From assembly GCF_000741165.1 (NCBI RefSeq), contig NZ_JGYN01000030.1, forward strand, positions 62,001 to 126,000: DNA of 64,000 nt, written 5' to 3'. The notes under the pieces are model-generated. The model made no database searches and had not been told where the DNA came from. It saw only the letters and a program-made list of their open reading frames with translations. Below, one piece after another: positions 8,321 to 17,243 of this stretch; the stretch's first letter is position 1, and each line of letters starts with the position of its first letter. A program made the translations under genes and the position numbers. Source of the DNA: Bifidobacterium biavatii DSM 23969. Its GTDB lineage: Bacteria > Actinomycetota > Actinomycetes > Actinomycetales > Bifidobacteriaceae.

Positions 8321-9673
8321 TCAGACCGAGTTGCCGGTGGTCCATGCGTCGGCGTGCCGTTTGAGGTAGGGTTTCAGTCCGTTGATCGCCCATAGCGGCA
8401 GGTTGGCGACCCATGATTCGTCCCGGTAGCCGGCCAGACTGGTGCGGATGGCATGCGGGAGCGTGAAATGATCGCGGGCGTATCGCAGGCTTTTGGCCTT
8501 GAGGTTCTGTTCGGCCTTGACCTCGATCGGGTACACGACGCCGTCCTGGTCGATGGAGAAGTCTATTTCCGCGTGTCCGTTGGGATTGGCCCAATACGTG
8601 GGCTGGTATCCGGCGGCCACGAGCTGCTGGCATACGTACTGTTCGGCGAGTGCGCCCTTGAATTCGGTGAAGACCCGCTGCCGTTCGGTAATAATCGATG
8701 GTTCGAGGTCGGCCAGCGCGCAGAGCAGTCCGATATCGGAGATGAACATCTTGAACGTTGATGTGTCGACGTATCCGTTCAACGGTTCGCGCAGCGCGGT
8801 GACGCAGTGGATCTGGTGTATGATGCCGTAATCGCGCAGCCAGGTGATGCTTTCCTCGAAATCACGCGCCCTCGCTCCGGGACGCACCACGCCGTAGACG
8901 AATTTGCGGTTCTCCTTGGCGAGCTGGGCGGGCATCGTATGCCAAACCAGGCGAATGCGGTCGACCAGTCTGGACGGGGCGTGCTTGGAGAAGTCCAGAT
9001 CGTACGCGTCGAGAATGTCCCGCTGTATGCCGCGTATCGTTCCGATACCGGCTCCGTTGAGGTGTGCGAGCACCGCCGCCGGCATGCCGCCGACGACCAT
9101 GTAGCGTTTGAGCAGGTCTTCCAGCCGCGTGGCGAACGGCCCGGCCACGTGTTCGACGTCGCCGGCGACGATGTGCTCGGCAAGCCGCTCCTGGCCTGCG
9201 TTCTCGAGATATTCGGCGAAGGTGAGTGGATGCAGCGTGAGCATGTTGACCTTGCCCACGGGGAACGACGAGTCCCGATGCTTGGACACGCCCATGTAGG
9301 ACCCTGTGGCGATGATGTGCTGTTCGGGCGCTTCCTCGCAAAAGTACTTGAGCGAGGTGAGTGCGCGAGGGCATTCCTGCACCTCGTCGAAAAAGACGAG
9401 CGTCTTCCCGGCGCTGACGTCGATGCCGGTGTACATAGACAGGTCCGAAAGGATTCTGCTCGGGTCGAGGTTCCCCTCGAACAGGTCGGCGGCATCCGCG
9501 TCGCGCAGGAAATCGATACGCAGCACGTCGTCGTAGTACCGTCGGCCGAACTCGTTGACGAGCCATGTCTTGCCGGTCTGCCGGGCACCCCTGAGCAGCA
9601 GTGGCTTCCGGTCCGGACGTTGCCTCCACTCGTCCAAAGACCCCATGAGATCGCGATGCAGTTTCTCTACCAT
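8321..9673 (-). CDS. AAA+ ATPase of the AAA_14/DUF4143 family
   Basis: 450 residues. The N-terminal third is a P-loop ATPase with Walker A RGARQTGKT near residue 29 and Walker B LVFFDEVQE near 92, followed by an ATGS sensor-like motif. The C-terminal part matches DUF4143: FKMFISDIGLLCAL, then EYVCQQL-type and EIDFSID...PIEVKAE motifs resembling a PD-(D/E)xK nuclease-like core (D, ExK). These proteins are common orphan genes in gut bacteria with unclear biology. It is a single gene in the minus orientation between two surface-protein genes. A large perfect inverted repeat lies just upstream of the start and may be its operator. Confidence 0.85.
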   Translation of the reverse strand: MVEKLHRDLMGSLDEWRQRPDRKPLLLRGARQTGKTWLVNEFGRRYYDDVLRIDFLRDADAADLFEGNLDPSRILSDLSMYTGIDVSAGKTLVFFDEVQECPRALTSLKYFCEEAPEQHIIATGSYMGVSKHRDSSFPVGKVNMLTLHPLTFAEYLENAGQERLAEHIVAGDVEHVAGPFATRLEDLLKRYMVVGGMPAAVLAHLNGAGIGTIRGIQRDILDAYDLDFSKHAPSRLVDRIRLVWHTMPAQLAKENRKFVYGVVRPGARARDFEESITWLRDYGIIHQIHCVTALREPLNGYVDTSTFKMFISDIGLLCALADLEPSIITERQRVFTEFKGALAEQYVCQQLVAAGYQPTYWANPNGHAEIDFSIDQDGVVYPIEVKAEQNLKAKSLRYARDHFTLPHAIRTSLAGYRDESWVANLPLWAINGLKPYLKRHADAWTTGNSV

Positions 9674-9702
9674 GATCCCCTCCCATCCTCATATAACCGA
9701 TC

Positions 9703-9763
9703 TACACATTTTATCATCCAAAAACGTGGAAGACTTACACATTTTTGGATGATAAAATGTGTA
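9703..9763. repeat. 22-bp perfect inverted repeat upstream of the DUF4143 ATPase
   Basis: Arms 9703-9724 and 9742-9763 are perfect complements with a 17-nt loop. The element begins 29 nt upstream of the ATPase start codon. Its core is ATTTTATCATCCAAAAA, AT-rich against a GC-rich background, and TACACATTTT occurs again in direct orientation inside the loop. It lacks a clean T-run on the coding side, so an operator or cruciform site fits better than a terminator. Confidence 0.75.
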
Positions 9764-9781
9764 AGACTGACAGAGAAAAGG

Positions 9782-9826
9782 AAAATAAAAGGTCGGCATC
9801 GTCATCAAACAATGACAATGCCGACC
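9782..9826 (-). terminator. Terminator of the ConA-like gene at 9911
   Basis: GGTCGGCAT pairs with ATGCCGACC (9791-9826). On the minus strand the stem is followed by TTTTATTTT. It lies about 85 nt after the stop of the gene ending at 9911. Confidence 0.8.
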
Positions 9827-9910
9827 AAACTTCCATGGCAGGAATGCCGCCGATTCCCGCACAGAACGGTTTCAGCGGCAGACAAAAAACCGCAGGAACC
9901 GTTCTGCTCG

Positions 9911-11305
9911 CTACTCGTCGTCGCTATCGGGCGTACGGTACTGCGCGATGTTCGCGATGGCGGACAGCGGATGCCCCGTGGTGAGCGTGTTGGGCTCGAT
10001 CGCGGAGAAGCTGGTGTCCCACGTCCACGGCTTCTTGTCCGGACCGTTGCCGGGGATATCGGCCGTGCCGGTGAAGATGAAGTCGGTGCCGTACGCGTGG
10101 CCGCCGTGCGTGTTGTACTGGTCGTCGGTGGCGTTCACCTTGCCGAATTTGGAGATGGTGGATTTCAGACCGAAGTAGTTGAACGATGCGTTCCACTCGC
10201 CCATGGTGCCGTAGGAGAACTGGTCGTCGCCCGTTTTGATTCTCACGTCGCTGATGTATCCCTTGATCGAGTCTTTGTTGCGTGCGACGCTGCCTTCGGT
10301 GGCGAAGATGAACGGCGGTTCCAGCGTGGTTCGGGTTCGGCCGATCTCATGGTCGTTGACGAAGAACTTCACGGTTCCGTCCCAATACCAGGACAGGCGC
10401 ACCCACGCGTTTTCCCCGCGGTTGGCAGCGGCGAGGTACAGGTATTCCTTGCCTTCCGGGCCGGGTTTGGTGGCGTGTTCCATCACGTTTTCGGCCAGGA
10501 ACACGGTGTTGCCCGGATACTGCGGGTATCCGAGGTGGATGTCTTTCTCGTATTGGATGCCGAAGGACACCACCACGCCGCCGGAGGATGCGATGTCGAT
10601 CTTCGTGTGATAGCCGGTGCCGGTACCGGTGAGGTTCATCATGGCGGAGATGGACGCGTACGAGTCGTCTTCCTCCATGGTCACCGGCTGCTGTTCATGG
10701 CCTTCCGCGACCGCGTACCAGCCGATGCCTTCGGCTTTCCAGCCGGCTTTCACCAGCGCGTCGTTTTCGGATGCGCTGGTCGTGTAGTTGTGGGAGCCTG
10801 CCACCGCGTGCGGATTGTACTGGCGGTAGAGCGGGACGGTCTTGTTTTCGTCCGAGTACCAGCCGACGCCCTCGTATTTCCAGCCTTTTTTCATCAGATA
10901 GTTGCGTTCGGTGCGGCTGATGGTGTAGTGATGGTCGCCCGCGTTCTTGTTGTACAGACGATAGACCGGCTTGGATGATGTTTCCGGCGCGTACCAGCCG
11001 ACGCCCTCGTCTCGCCAGTGTTCGTACAGCAGATTGTCTCGTTCGTCCTTGTCCGCGGTGTAGAAGTGCTCTCCGGAGTTCGGATTGTACAGACGGTACA
11101 TGGTCACCGAATCTGCGGGAGCGGGCGTTTCATGTCCGGAATTGTTTGCCGTGTTGTCGCTGGTGGTGGTGCTGTTTTCGACGGGATCATCTGCGACGGC
11201 GGTGTTGGCGATCAGTCCGCATGCGAGCATCGCGAGCGTCGCTGTGCCTGCGGCGATCACTTGATGCATGCGGTTGTGAAAACGACGATATGACAGACGC
11301 GGCAT
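9911..11305 (-). CDS. Secreted DUF5648-type protein with C-terminal ConA-like domain
   Basis: 464 residues; ATG at 11305 has GGAAGGA 5 nt upstream. A long signal peptide (LAMLACGLIANTAVA) is followed by a Thr/Ser/Asn linker and three DUF5648-like modules (about residues 67-200) in the order GEHFYT, GDHHYT, GSHNYT. The C-terminal ~245 residues are rich in beta strands and aromatics (VSFGIQYEKD, VRLSWYWDGTVKFFVND, KPWTWDTSFS) and look like a concanavalin-type lectin/LamG fold; the fold is inferred. It ends in an acidic tail. The neighbour at 11496 is a paralog with the same architecture, so this is a tandem duplication. Likely secreted glycan-binding protein. Confidence 0.8.
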   Translation of the reverse strand: MPRLSYRRFHNRMHQVIAAGTATLAMLACGLIANTAVADDPVENSTTTSDNTANNSGHETPAPADSVTMYRLYNPNSGEHFYTADKDERDNLLYEHWRDEGVGWYAPETSSKPVYRLYNKNAGDHHYTISRTERNYLMKKGWKYEGVGWYSDENKTVPLYRQYNPHAVAGSHNYTTSASENDALVKAGWKAEGIGWYAVAEGHEQQPVTMEEDDSYASISAMMNLTGTGTGYHTKIDIASSGGVVVSFGIQYEKDIHLGYPQYPGNTVFLAENVMEHATKPGPEGKEYLYLAAANRGENAWVRLSWYWDGTVKFFVNDHEIGRTRTTLEPPFIFATEGSVARNKDSIKGYISDVRIKTGDDQFSYGTMGEWNASFNYFGLKSTISKFGKVNATDDQYNTHGGHAYGTDFIFTGTADIPGNGPDKKPWTWDTSFSAIEPNTLTTGHPLSAIANIAQYRTPDSDDE

Positions 11306-11395
11306 ATGAATCCTTCCGGTCTTCTTTCCCCTAGAGTTGCACCGTCCACTATAACCGTGAACGCGGGACAGCGAACGGCATGCGATAAATAACAG

Positions 11396-11433
11396 CGAGG
11401 GTCCGTCATGAAAACGTTCATGACGGACCCTCG
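11396..11433 (-). terminator. Hairpin terminator between the two ConA-like paralogs
   Basis: A perfect 17-bp stem (11396-11412 with 11417-11433) with a 4-nt loop. It lies 62 nt past the stop of the gene ending at 11496 on the minus strand. The T-tail is weak, so termination may be incomplete. Confidence 0.65.
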
Positions 11434-11495
11434 TTTATTGACGTCGCCTAACGGCTTCGACTGTCACTTGACTGTCATTTGCGACTGTTGCTGTT

Positions 11496-12785
11496 TCAGC
11501 GTGCCTGCGCGATGTTCACCACGGCGGACAGCGGATGGCCGGTCGTGTGGGTGTTCGGTTCGACCGCACTGAAGGACGTATCCCAGGTCCACGGCTTGCC
11601 GTCCGGACCGTTGCCCGGAATGTTGGCGCGGCCGGTGAGGGAGATGTCGACGCCGAGGCTCGGCGCGCCGTGCGTGTTGTACGCGCCGTCGCTGCTGACC
11701 GTGCCCTGCTTGGTGACGGTGCCGTTCAGGCCGAAGTAGTCGTTGCGATCGTTCCAGCCGGTGATGGTGCCGTAGGACTTGGCGTTGTTGCCGGCCTTCA
11801 CCTTCACGTTCTTCACGGTGGCGTTGATCGTGTCGCCGTTGTGTGCGGCGCTGCCTTCGACCGCGAAAATGAACGGGGCGCTCAGCGTGCTCTTGGTGCG
11901 GCCGATCTCCTGATCGTTCACGAAGAACTTGACCGTGTTGTTGGTGTACCAGGAGAGGCGCACCTTGACGTTCTGGCCGAGCGGGGCGGACTTCAGATAC
12001 AGGTACTGCTTGCCCGTGGTGCCGGCCTGCGTGGCGTGCGACATCACGTTTTCGACCAGATACACGGTGTTGCTGGAGAACTGCGGATAGGCGTAGTGGA
12101 TGTCCTTCTCGTACTGGATGCCGAAGGACACCGTGGAACCGCCGCCGGACAGCACGAGCTTCGCGTGATAACCGGAGCCGCTGCCGCGCAAGTTCATCAC
12201 GCCTTCGATGGAAGCGTAGGCGCCGTCATTCGCTTGGGTTTCTGCCGGTGCCGGGGATCCGCCGCCGATGCCGTACCAGCCGATGCCCTCGTCGCGCCAG
12301 CCGGCGCGCACCAGCTGGGTGCGCTCGTTGGCGTTGGTCGTGTAGTTGTGCGTGCCGGTCTTCGCATGCGGATTGTACTGGCGGTACAGCGGAATCTTGT
12401 GGCTCGGATCCGAGTACCAGCCGATGCCCTCGTAGCGCCAGCCGGCGCGCACCAGCGAGGTGCGCTCGTTGGAGTTCATCGTGTAATGATGGTCGCCGGC
12501 CACCGGATTGTACATGCGGTACACCGGCTGCGAAGACGAGGCCGGAGCGACCCAGCCGATGCCTTCATAGTTCCAGCCTGCCTCGCGAAGCGCTTCGCGT
12601 TCTCCCGAATTGCTCGTGTAGAAGTGCTCTCCGGAGTTCGGATTGTACAGACGGTACATGTTCACGCCGGATGCGGCTTCCGCCTTCGGCGTCATGTTGG
12701 GTGCCGCCAGCATGGCGATGGCGGACAGTGCGGCGCATGCGGCCGCACATGCGGCCTTGACCCGCTGCATAGCAGATGATGACAT
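11496..12785 (-). CDS. Secreted DUF5648-type protein with C-terminal ConA-like domain (paralog)
   Basis: 429 residues from the ATG at 12785, preferred over 12791 because the AGGGGG sequence touches the latter and lies 6 nt before the former. Signal peptide ends near KAEAAS. Three modules (residues ~42-170) follow the same order as in the gene at 9911: GEHFYT, GDHHYT, GTHNYT. The C-terminal domain repeats FGIQYEKDIH, ARV/VRLSWY, KFFVNDQEIGRT and PWTWDTSFSAVEPNT from the neighbour. The acidic linkers of the neighbour are missing here. Secreted; ligand unknown. Confidence 0.8.
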   Translation of the reverse strand: MSSSAMQRVKAACAAACAALSAIAMLAAPNMTPKAEAASGVNMYRLYNPNSGEHFYTSNSGEREALREAGWNYEGIGWVAPASSSQPVYRMYNPVAGDHHYTMNSNERTSLVRAGWRYEGIGWYSDPSHKIPLYRQYNPHAKTGTHNYTTNANERTQLVRAGWRDEGIGWYGIGGGSPAPAETQANDGAYASIEGVMNLRGSGSGYHAKLVLSGGGSTVSFGIQYEKDIHYAYPQFSSNTVYLVENVMSHATQAGTTGKQYLYLKSAPLGQNVKVRLSWYTNNTVKFFVNDQEIGRTKSTLSAPFIFAVEGSAAHNGDTINATVKNVKVKAGNNAKSYGTITGWNDRNDYFGLNGTVTKQGTVSSDGAYNTHGAPSLGVDISLTGRANIPGNGPDGKPWTWDTSFSAVEPNTHTTGHPLSAVVNIAQAR

Positions 12786-12897
12786 GGTCATCCCCCTATC
12801 TCGTTCTCTAATCGACAGCTTCAGTGTAGCGCCAAATACGTAGTAGGGGGTATGAAGTTTCGTCGCGTGGGAAAAGTCGACCGGCCGGGACGAACCG

Positions 12898-15606
12898 TTA
12901 GAGTTTGCCCACGAATCCGGTGATGCCGTCCGCCTGGTACAGCAGCGAATACAGGAACCCGTCGAACACAAGCAGGACAATGAACACAAGGCAAATGGCC
13001 GTTCCCAAGCTGGTCAGCGGCACCGGTTCGAGCCGCGCGGCCGGCCGGTTATCGTCCAAGAGCTGGGTTTCCTGCGATCGTGAGAACGACCGGCAGATCA
13101 TCCAGATGATCGCGAACGCGAACACGGATATCACGCACAGGTAATACCGGCTGGAGTACGCTCCCGGATAACCGTTGTCATAGAAGCCGCGGAATGCGGA
13201 ATATCCCTGGTATGCGGCGGTGATCAGGAACGCCGTTTCGGCGATGGCGAGAAAGTCGCGAACGCGGCTTTTTGCCAAAAACAGCACGCTCACGGGGATC
13301 AGCAGGATCGCGATCAGCCCGACGTGCGCCGGGTCGAACAACGAGAACGTGGACTGCGTACCGGTCATCGACGTGTCGCGAGCGCTGCCGACGATGTTCG
13401 TGACGTACGACGTCCATGTGTCAAGGAATTTGCCGACGTAGTACGTGACGTATTCCCACGCGCTGTATGGCAGGCGATCGTTGATACCAACGTAGAAGTA
13501 CGAGTTGACGTATCCGGTGAAGTCCAGTTTCTGGAAGCTCGGCTGGATCGCGTGGTAGCGTGCCAGCAGCCAGCCGAAATAACCGACTGGAACCACGTAC
13601 ACCGGCAGTGACGCAAGGAATGCGGGCTTGCGGAACACGGCTGCGTTGCGCTCGCGGAAGATCGTGTACAGCACGAGTCCCAGCCCCATGAATCCGGCGA
13701 CCATGGCCGCGGTGAGCTTGCTGAGCGACACCAGCGCGAATCCGCCGGCAATCAGGAAGAACGTGCACGCGTCGTATCGCCGTTCGCAGTAACGGATCAC
13801 GCCGGCCACGAACACGGACATGGACAGGAGGGTCAGCGAGTCGTTGGACACGCCGCTCATGGTGTAAATCATGTTCGGCGGGCTGATGACAAGAAGCCCG
13901 AACAGCAGATGCAGCATCGGGATCTTGCGGATACGGCTGTATCCGAGGTAGAACACGATCGCAAGACCGATCAGTCCCAGCATGAAGGACACCAGACGCA
14001 TGCGCGTGATGTGCAGTATCGCCATGTTGCCGTCGATGCTCATGCCGCCGAGCAGCCGTTCGATCTGATAGAACAGCGGCGGATGGCCAAGACGGTTGAA
14101 TTCCTTGATACTGGTGAGGTCCAGCGCGGTGGAGTCGCCGTTGAAGTTGTAGATCTGCATCGAGGCGAAGTCGGGCACGAGCCCGCCGTGCTGCTTGAGA
14201 TACGCCACGTACGAGATGTGTGCCAGCTCGTCGGGGAATCCGTGGACGTGCGTCACGTACACCGTGAATTGGAAGATTGCGTATGCGATCAGGCACACGT
14301 AGTTTGCCGCGCACAGCATGATCGACTGTCGTCCGGTAAACATGCGGTTGGCCAGCACGTTCAGCAGAATCAGGATCAGGAACGCGACGACGATGGCCGT
14401 CATGACGGCCTGATACGGGTACCCGGCGTAGCCGACGGACAGGTTGAGGTACGAGAAAGGGATGGTGCTGCGCACGGCCAGTTCGGTCGAGTCCGGCGTG
14501 GATCCCTGCGGCAGGATGTCGATCGGCGTGTCCAGCGAAGCGCCTTGGAATTGCACGGTCGCCGCATTGTCGTCGGTTTTGTCGATGGTGACGGTGAACC
14601 GCTTGCCTTTGGCATGGTCGTACCGCACGGGGATTTCGGCGCGGAACAGCGAGTTGGTGACGGTGACCATGTCCGGCGTGAGCATGGTTTTCGCCAGCAC
14701 GGATCCGGTCTCGCTTTCCGTCACCGTGATCACGTATTTGTTGTGGTACTCGTGCGGCGTTTCGTATACCACGCCGTAATTCGGGTTGCCTACGTCGCCG
14801 GCGTCGATAGTCGGGTCGAGCGAAATCGGCAGTTTGACGGATCGCAGCTTGTCCTGCTGTGCGATGAACGACTGGCTGTATTCGTACGTGGAATGGTCGT
14901 CGATGTTCGCGGGCTGCGTGAACGCATATGAATAGTGGTACACGATGGGTTTTTTGACCAGCCACACGTTGGCCACAAAGCCGCCGACCAACAGCAGCAC
15001 CAGCGCGCTGACCGCGAAATACCGCTTGTTGGCATGGCGCGCGATGGTCATGCGGCAGAGCACAATGAGATACAGCACCAGCAGGAACGCGAGCAGCAGG
15101 AGCTTTACTTCCGAGCGGAACGCCAGTGCTTTTTCCAGCGATTTCATCTGTTCAGCGGGAATGGAGAATCGGGTTGCCGTCGAACCGTTGAGGGTCGCCT
15201 TAGTGCCGTTGACTTGCACCAGGTCGATTGTCGCGGCGCGATACAGCGTCTGGTCTTTCGCGACGACGTTCGCGTCAAGACGATCCAGCCGCACGTTCTC
15301 ACCGGCGGCCGTGACGGTCAGCGACGCGGAGTCGAGATTCAGTGGATCGACGTGGATCGTGGCCGTTCCGTTGTCCGGATACGCGTTTTGCGTGGCCGAT
15401 TCGGAGTAGCCGGGATTGTCGTCGAATTGAAAAGTCACCTGCCGTTCCACATCGACGTCGCCGCTGAAGCGCGCGACGTAGTGGACGTTGATGGCGGGGA
15501 AACCAGCAATCCCGACGATGACGCCCAGCAGGACGAACAGTACGGTGACGGCGGCGATCCGGTGCGCGCGCACGGATGCGACGGCCTGCTGCAACGTGTT
15601 CTTCAT
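12898..15606 (-). CDS. Large polytopic membrane protein, GT-C/DUF2142-like
   Basis: 902 residues; ATG at 15606 with GAAGG 7 nt upstream. One N-terminal membrane helix leads into a beta-rich extracytoplasmic region, then a helix, a second extracytoplasmic region (YEYSQSFIAQQDKL onward), and about ten further helices. The motif FPDELAHISYVAYL after a helix matches the DE-x-x-H loop of DUF2142/GT-C enzymes, which use polyprenyl-phosphate sugars outside the membrane. It is divergent from the GT-C-like gene at 15680 and belongs with the glycopolymer genes that follow. Donor and acceptor sugars cannot be read from sequence. Confidence 0.7.
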   Translation of the reverse strand: MKNTLQQAVASVRAHRIAAVTVLFVLLGVIVGIAGFPAINVHYVARFSGDVDVERQVTFQFDDNPGYSESATQNAYPDNGTATIHVDPLNLDSASLTVTAAGENVRLDRLDANVVAKDQTLYRAATIDLVQVNGTKATLNGSTATRFSIPAEQMKSLEKALAFRSEVKLLLLAFLLVLYLIVLCRMTIARHANKRYFAVSALVLLLVGGFVANVWLVKKPIVYHYSYAFTQPANIDDHSTYEYSQSFIAQQDKLRSVKLPISLDPTIDAGDVGNPNYGVVYETPHEYHNKYVITVTESETGSVLAKTMLTPDMVTVTNSLFRAEIPVRYDHAKGKRFTVTIDKTDDNAATVQFQGASLDTPIDILPQGSTPDSTELAVRSTIPFSYLNLSVGYAGYPYQAVMTAIVVAFLILILLNVLANRMFTGRQSIMLCAANYVCLIAYAIFQFTVYVTHVHGFPDELAHISYVAYLKQHGGLVPDFASMQIYNFNGDSTALDLTSIKEFNRLGHPPLFYQIERLLGGMSIDGNMAILHITRMRLVSFMLGLIGLAIVFYLGYSRIRKIPMLHLLFGLLVISPPNMIYTMSGVSNDSLTLLSMSVFVAGVIRYCERRYDACTFFLIAGGFALVSLSKLTAAMVAGFMGLGLVLYTIFRERNAAVFRKPAFLASLPVYVVPVGYFGWLLARYHAIQPSFQKLDFTGYVNSYFYVGINDRLPYSAWEYVTYYVGKFLDTWTSYVTNIVGSARDTSMTGTQSTFSLFDPAHVGLIAILLIPVSVLFLAKSRVRDFLAIAETAFLITAAYQGYSAFRGFYDNGYPGAYSSRYYLCVISVFAFAIIWMICRSFSRSQETQLLDDNRPAARLEPVPLTSLGTAICLVFIVLLVFDGFLYSLLYQADGITGFVGKL

Positions 15607-15645
15607 GGGAAAACCTTCGATGGACGGCGACGGGTAACCACACCA

Positions 15646-15673
15646 TTGTATACGTGTGCCGTCTCGCTATACT
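15646..15673 (+). promoter_or_regulatory. Promoter giving a leaderless transcript
   Basis: TTGTAT at 15646-15651 and TATACT at 15668-15673 are spaced 16 nt. The expected transcription start, about 7 nt downstream, falls on the GTG at 15680. No ribosome site is seen, so the transcript of the next gene is probably leaderless. Confidence 0.6.
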
Positions 15674-15679
15674 CGTGGT

Positions 15680-17212
15680 GTGATTAAGCGCAGTTCCCGC
15701 AACAGAAACCATACCCAATCCCATGCCATGCCCCGGGCGGGGCTTGCCGGCGTGCCCGCATCGCGTGTTCGCCGCACCCGCATCCCCCGATCCGGCCTGC
15801 TGCTGTTGGCGGCGGCATTGCTGATTTATTCGGGCGGGGACCTGTGGCAGAACATTTCGTGGCCGGCGTTCTACAGTTTCGACGAAACGTTGGAGGTGGA
15901 CTACGTCTACCAGCTCACGCAGGGGCATTTGCCGACGTTCTTCGGCGGAGCCGAGTTCAATCCTTTGCATTTGCAGTATCCGTACGACGTGCAGTGGCGC
16001 TATCAGCATCCGCCGCTGTTCTATCTGCTGGAAATGCCGGTTTTTCTGCTGTTCGACACGTTGAATCATCCGATTCGCGGCATTTGGGCCATGCGCGCGC
16101 TGGTGTGGGTGATGGGCGTTACACTGGTCTGCACGTCGCGTTGGGCCGCGCGCTGGATGATCGGCCGCGAGGGTTTTGCCGTTTCGCTGGTTCCGGTGAT
16201 CGTTGCGGCGAACCGTTGCCTGCCGTCGGTGGTGTTCAACTACACGCTGGCCAGCCTGTGGGTGACGCTGCTGATCGGCATGACGGCCAAACTGCTGCGC
16301 ACGTTGCCGTTTGACGTCAGCACGCGGCGGGGAACGTTCGCAGGCTGGCTGGTCATTGTCACGCTGGCCCCGTTGACGAGGCTGTCCACGATTCCGATCA
16401 TGGGACTGTGCCTGCTGATCGTTTTCATTGCGGTGCTGCTGGGTGACGAGCACAAGGCGCGCGGCGTGCTACTGCTGACGATTGTGCCGGGAGTGCTGGC
16501 CGTGCTCTCGTCCGCATGGTTCTACCTGCGTCTGCACGCGCTGTCGGGGAATTTCACCGGCTCCCAGCCAGAATGGTCCAGCACACACCTGCAGCGAGAT
16601 ACGCACAAGTCGTTCGTGGAATCGTTGCTGAACCCCGGATTCTACAAGAGCACGATGTCGCAGTATCAGAATTCGTCGGTGACCGGCACCCCGCACGGTT
16701 GGGCGTTCGTTCTCGCGCTGACGATTATTCCGTTGATGCTGGGATTCTTGGCCATGATTCGGTGGATCGCCTCGGCGGTCAGGAACCGCGATCGCGCCGG
16801 CGTGACGAATACGTCGCTGATGGTTGCGCTGCTGTGCTGCGCGTTTTTCGGCACGGTATTCCAGCAGCTGTTGTTCTACAAGCAGGGCGGCAGCGCGAAC
16901 GCGGTGTACTTCAGCCTGATTTCCATCGTGTTCGCGGTGACGATCAGTCTTGGACTTACTCAGTTCGAGCGCGGGAACGGCGTCGTGGCGAAGTTGCTGG
17001 CCGGCTGTTGGCTGGCGTGCAAGCTCGCCACGTTCCTGTACGAGACGAAGCTGCGATGGCCGTTCGCTGCCGGCGGCACGATGGAACAGGCTGGTTCGAT
17101 GATGCGGTCGGCGGCATGGCTTGCGATCGCTGTCACGGTGGTCGGCGTGCTGTTGGCTGCGGTCACGACTTGCCTGTCTTCCGCCGCACCCGCTCGCCCC
17201 GAGGCTCGGTGA
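15680..17212 (+). CDS. Polytopic membrane glycosyltransferase, GT-C type
   Basis: 510 residues if translation begins at the GTG 15680 placed at the expected transcript start; an ATG at 15728 is an alternative without a ribosome site. About eleven membrane helices. The first extracytoplasmic loop has FDETLEVDYVYQL, an acidic GT-C-type motif, and YQHPPLFYLLEMP, a HPP motif typical of GT39/ArnT-like and DUF2142-like enzymes. Divergent from the 902-residue membrane protein, with overlapping promoter space, so both probably act in one extracytoplasmic glycosylation pathway. Specificity unknown. Confidence 0.7.
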   Translation: MIKRSSRNRNHTQSHAMPRAGLAGVPASRVRRTRIPRSGLLLLAAALLIYSGGDLWQNISWPAFYSFDETLEVDYVYQLTQGHLPTFFGGAEFNPLHLQYPYDVQWRYQHPPLFYLLEMPVFLLFDTLNHPIRGIWAMRALVWVMGVTLVCTSRWAARWMIGREGFAVSLVPVIVAANRCLPSVVFNYTLASLWVTLLIGMTAKLLRTLPFDVSTRRGTFAGWLVIVTLAPLTRLSTIPIMGLCLLIVFIAVLLGDEHKARGVLLLTIVPGVLAVLSSAWFYLRLHALSGNFTGSQPEWSSTHLQRDTHKSFVESLLNPGFYKSTMSQYQNSSVTGTPHGWAFVLALTIIPLMLGFLAMIRWIASAVRNRDRAGVTNTSLMVALLCCAFFGTVFQQLLFYKQGGSANAVYFSLISIVFAVTISLGLTQFERGNGVVAKLLAGCWLACKLATFLYETKLRWPFAAGGTMEQAGSMMRSAAWLAIAVTVVGVLLAAVTTCLSSAAPARPEAR

Positions 17213-17243
17213 TCTTGCCAGCAGCGAGCCACTGTGCTGTCAG

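Noticed and set aside
9745..9984. 79-residue open frame inside the palindrome and terminator before the ConA-like gene
   Set aside because: Overlaps a terminator and the end of a real gene; composition not protein-like.
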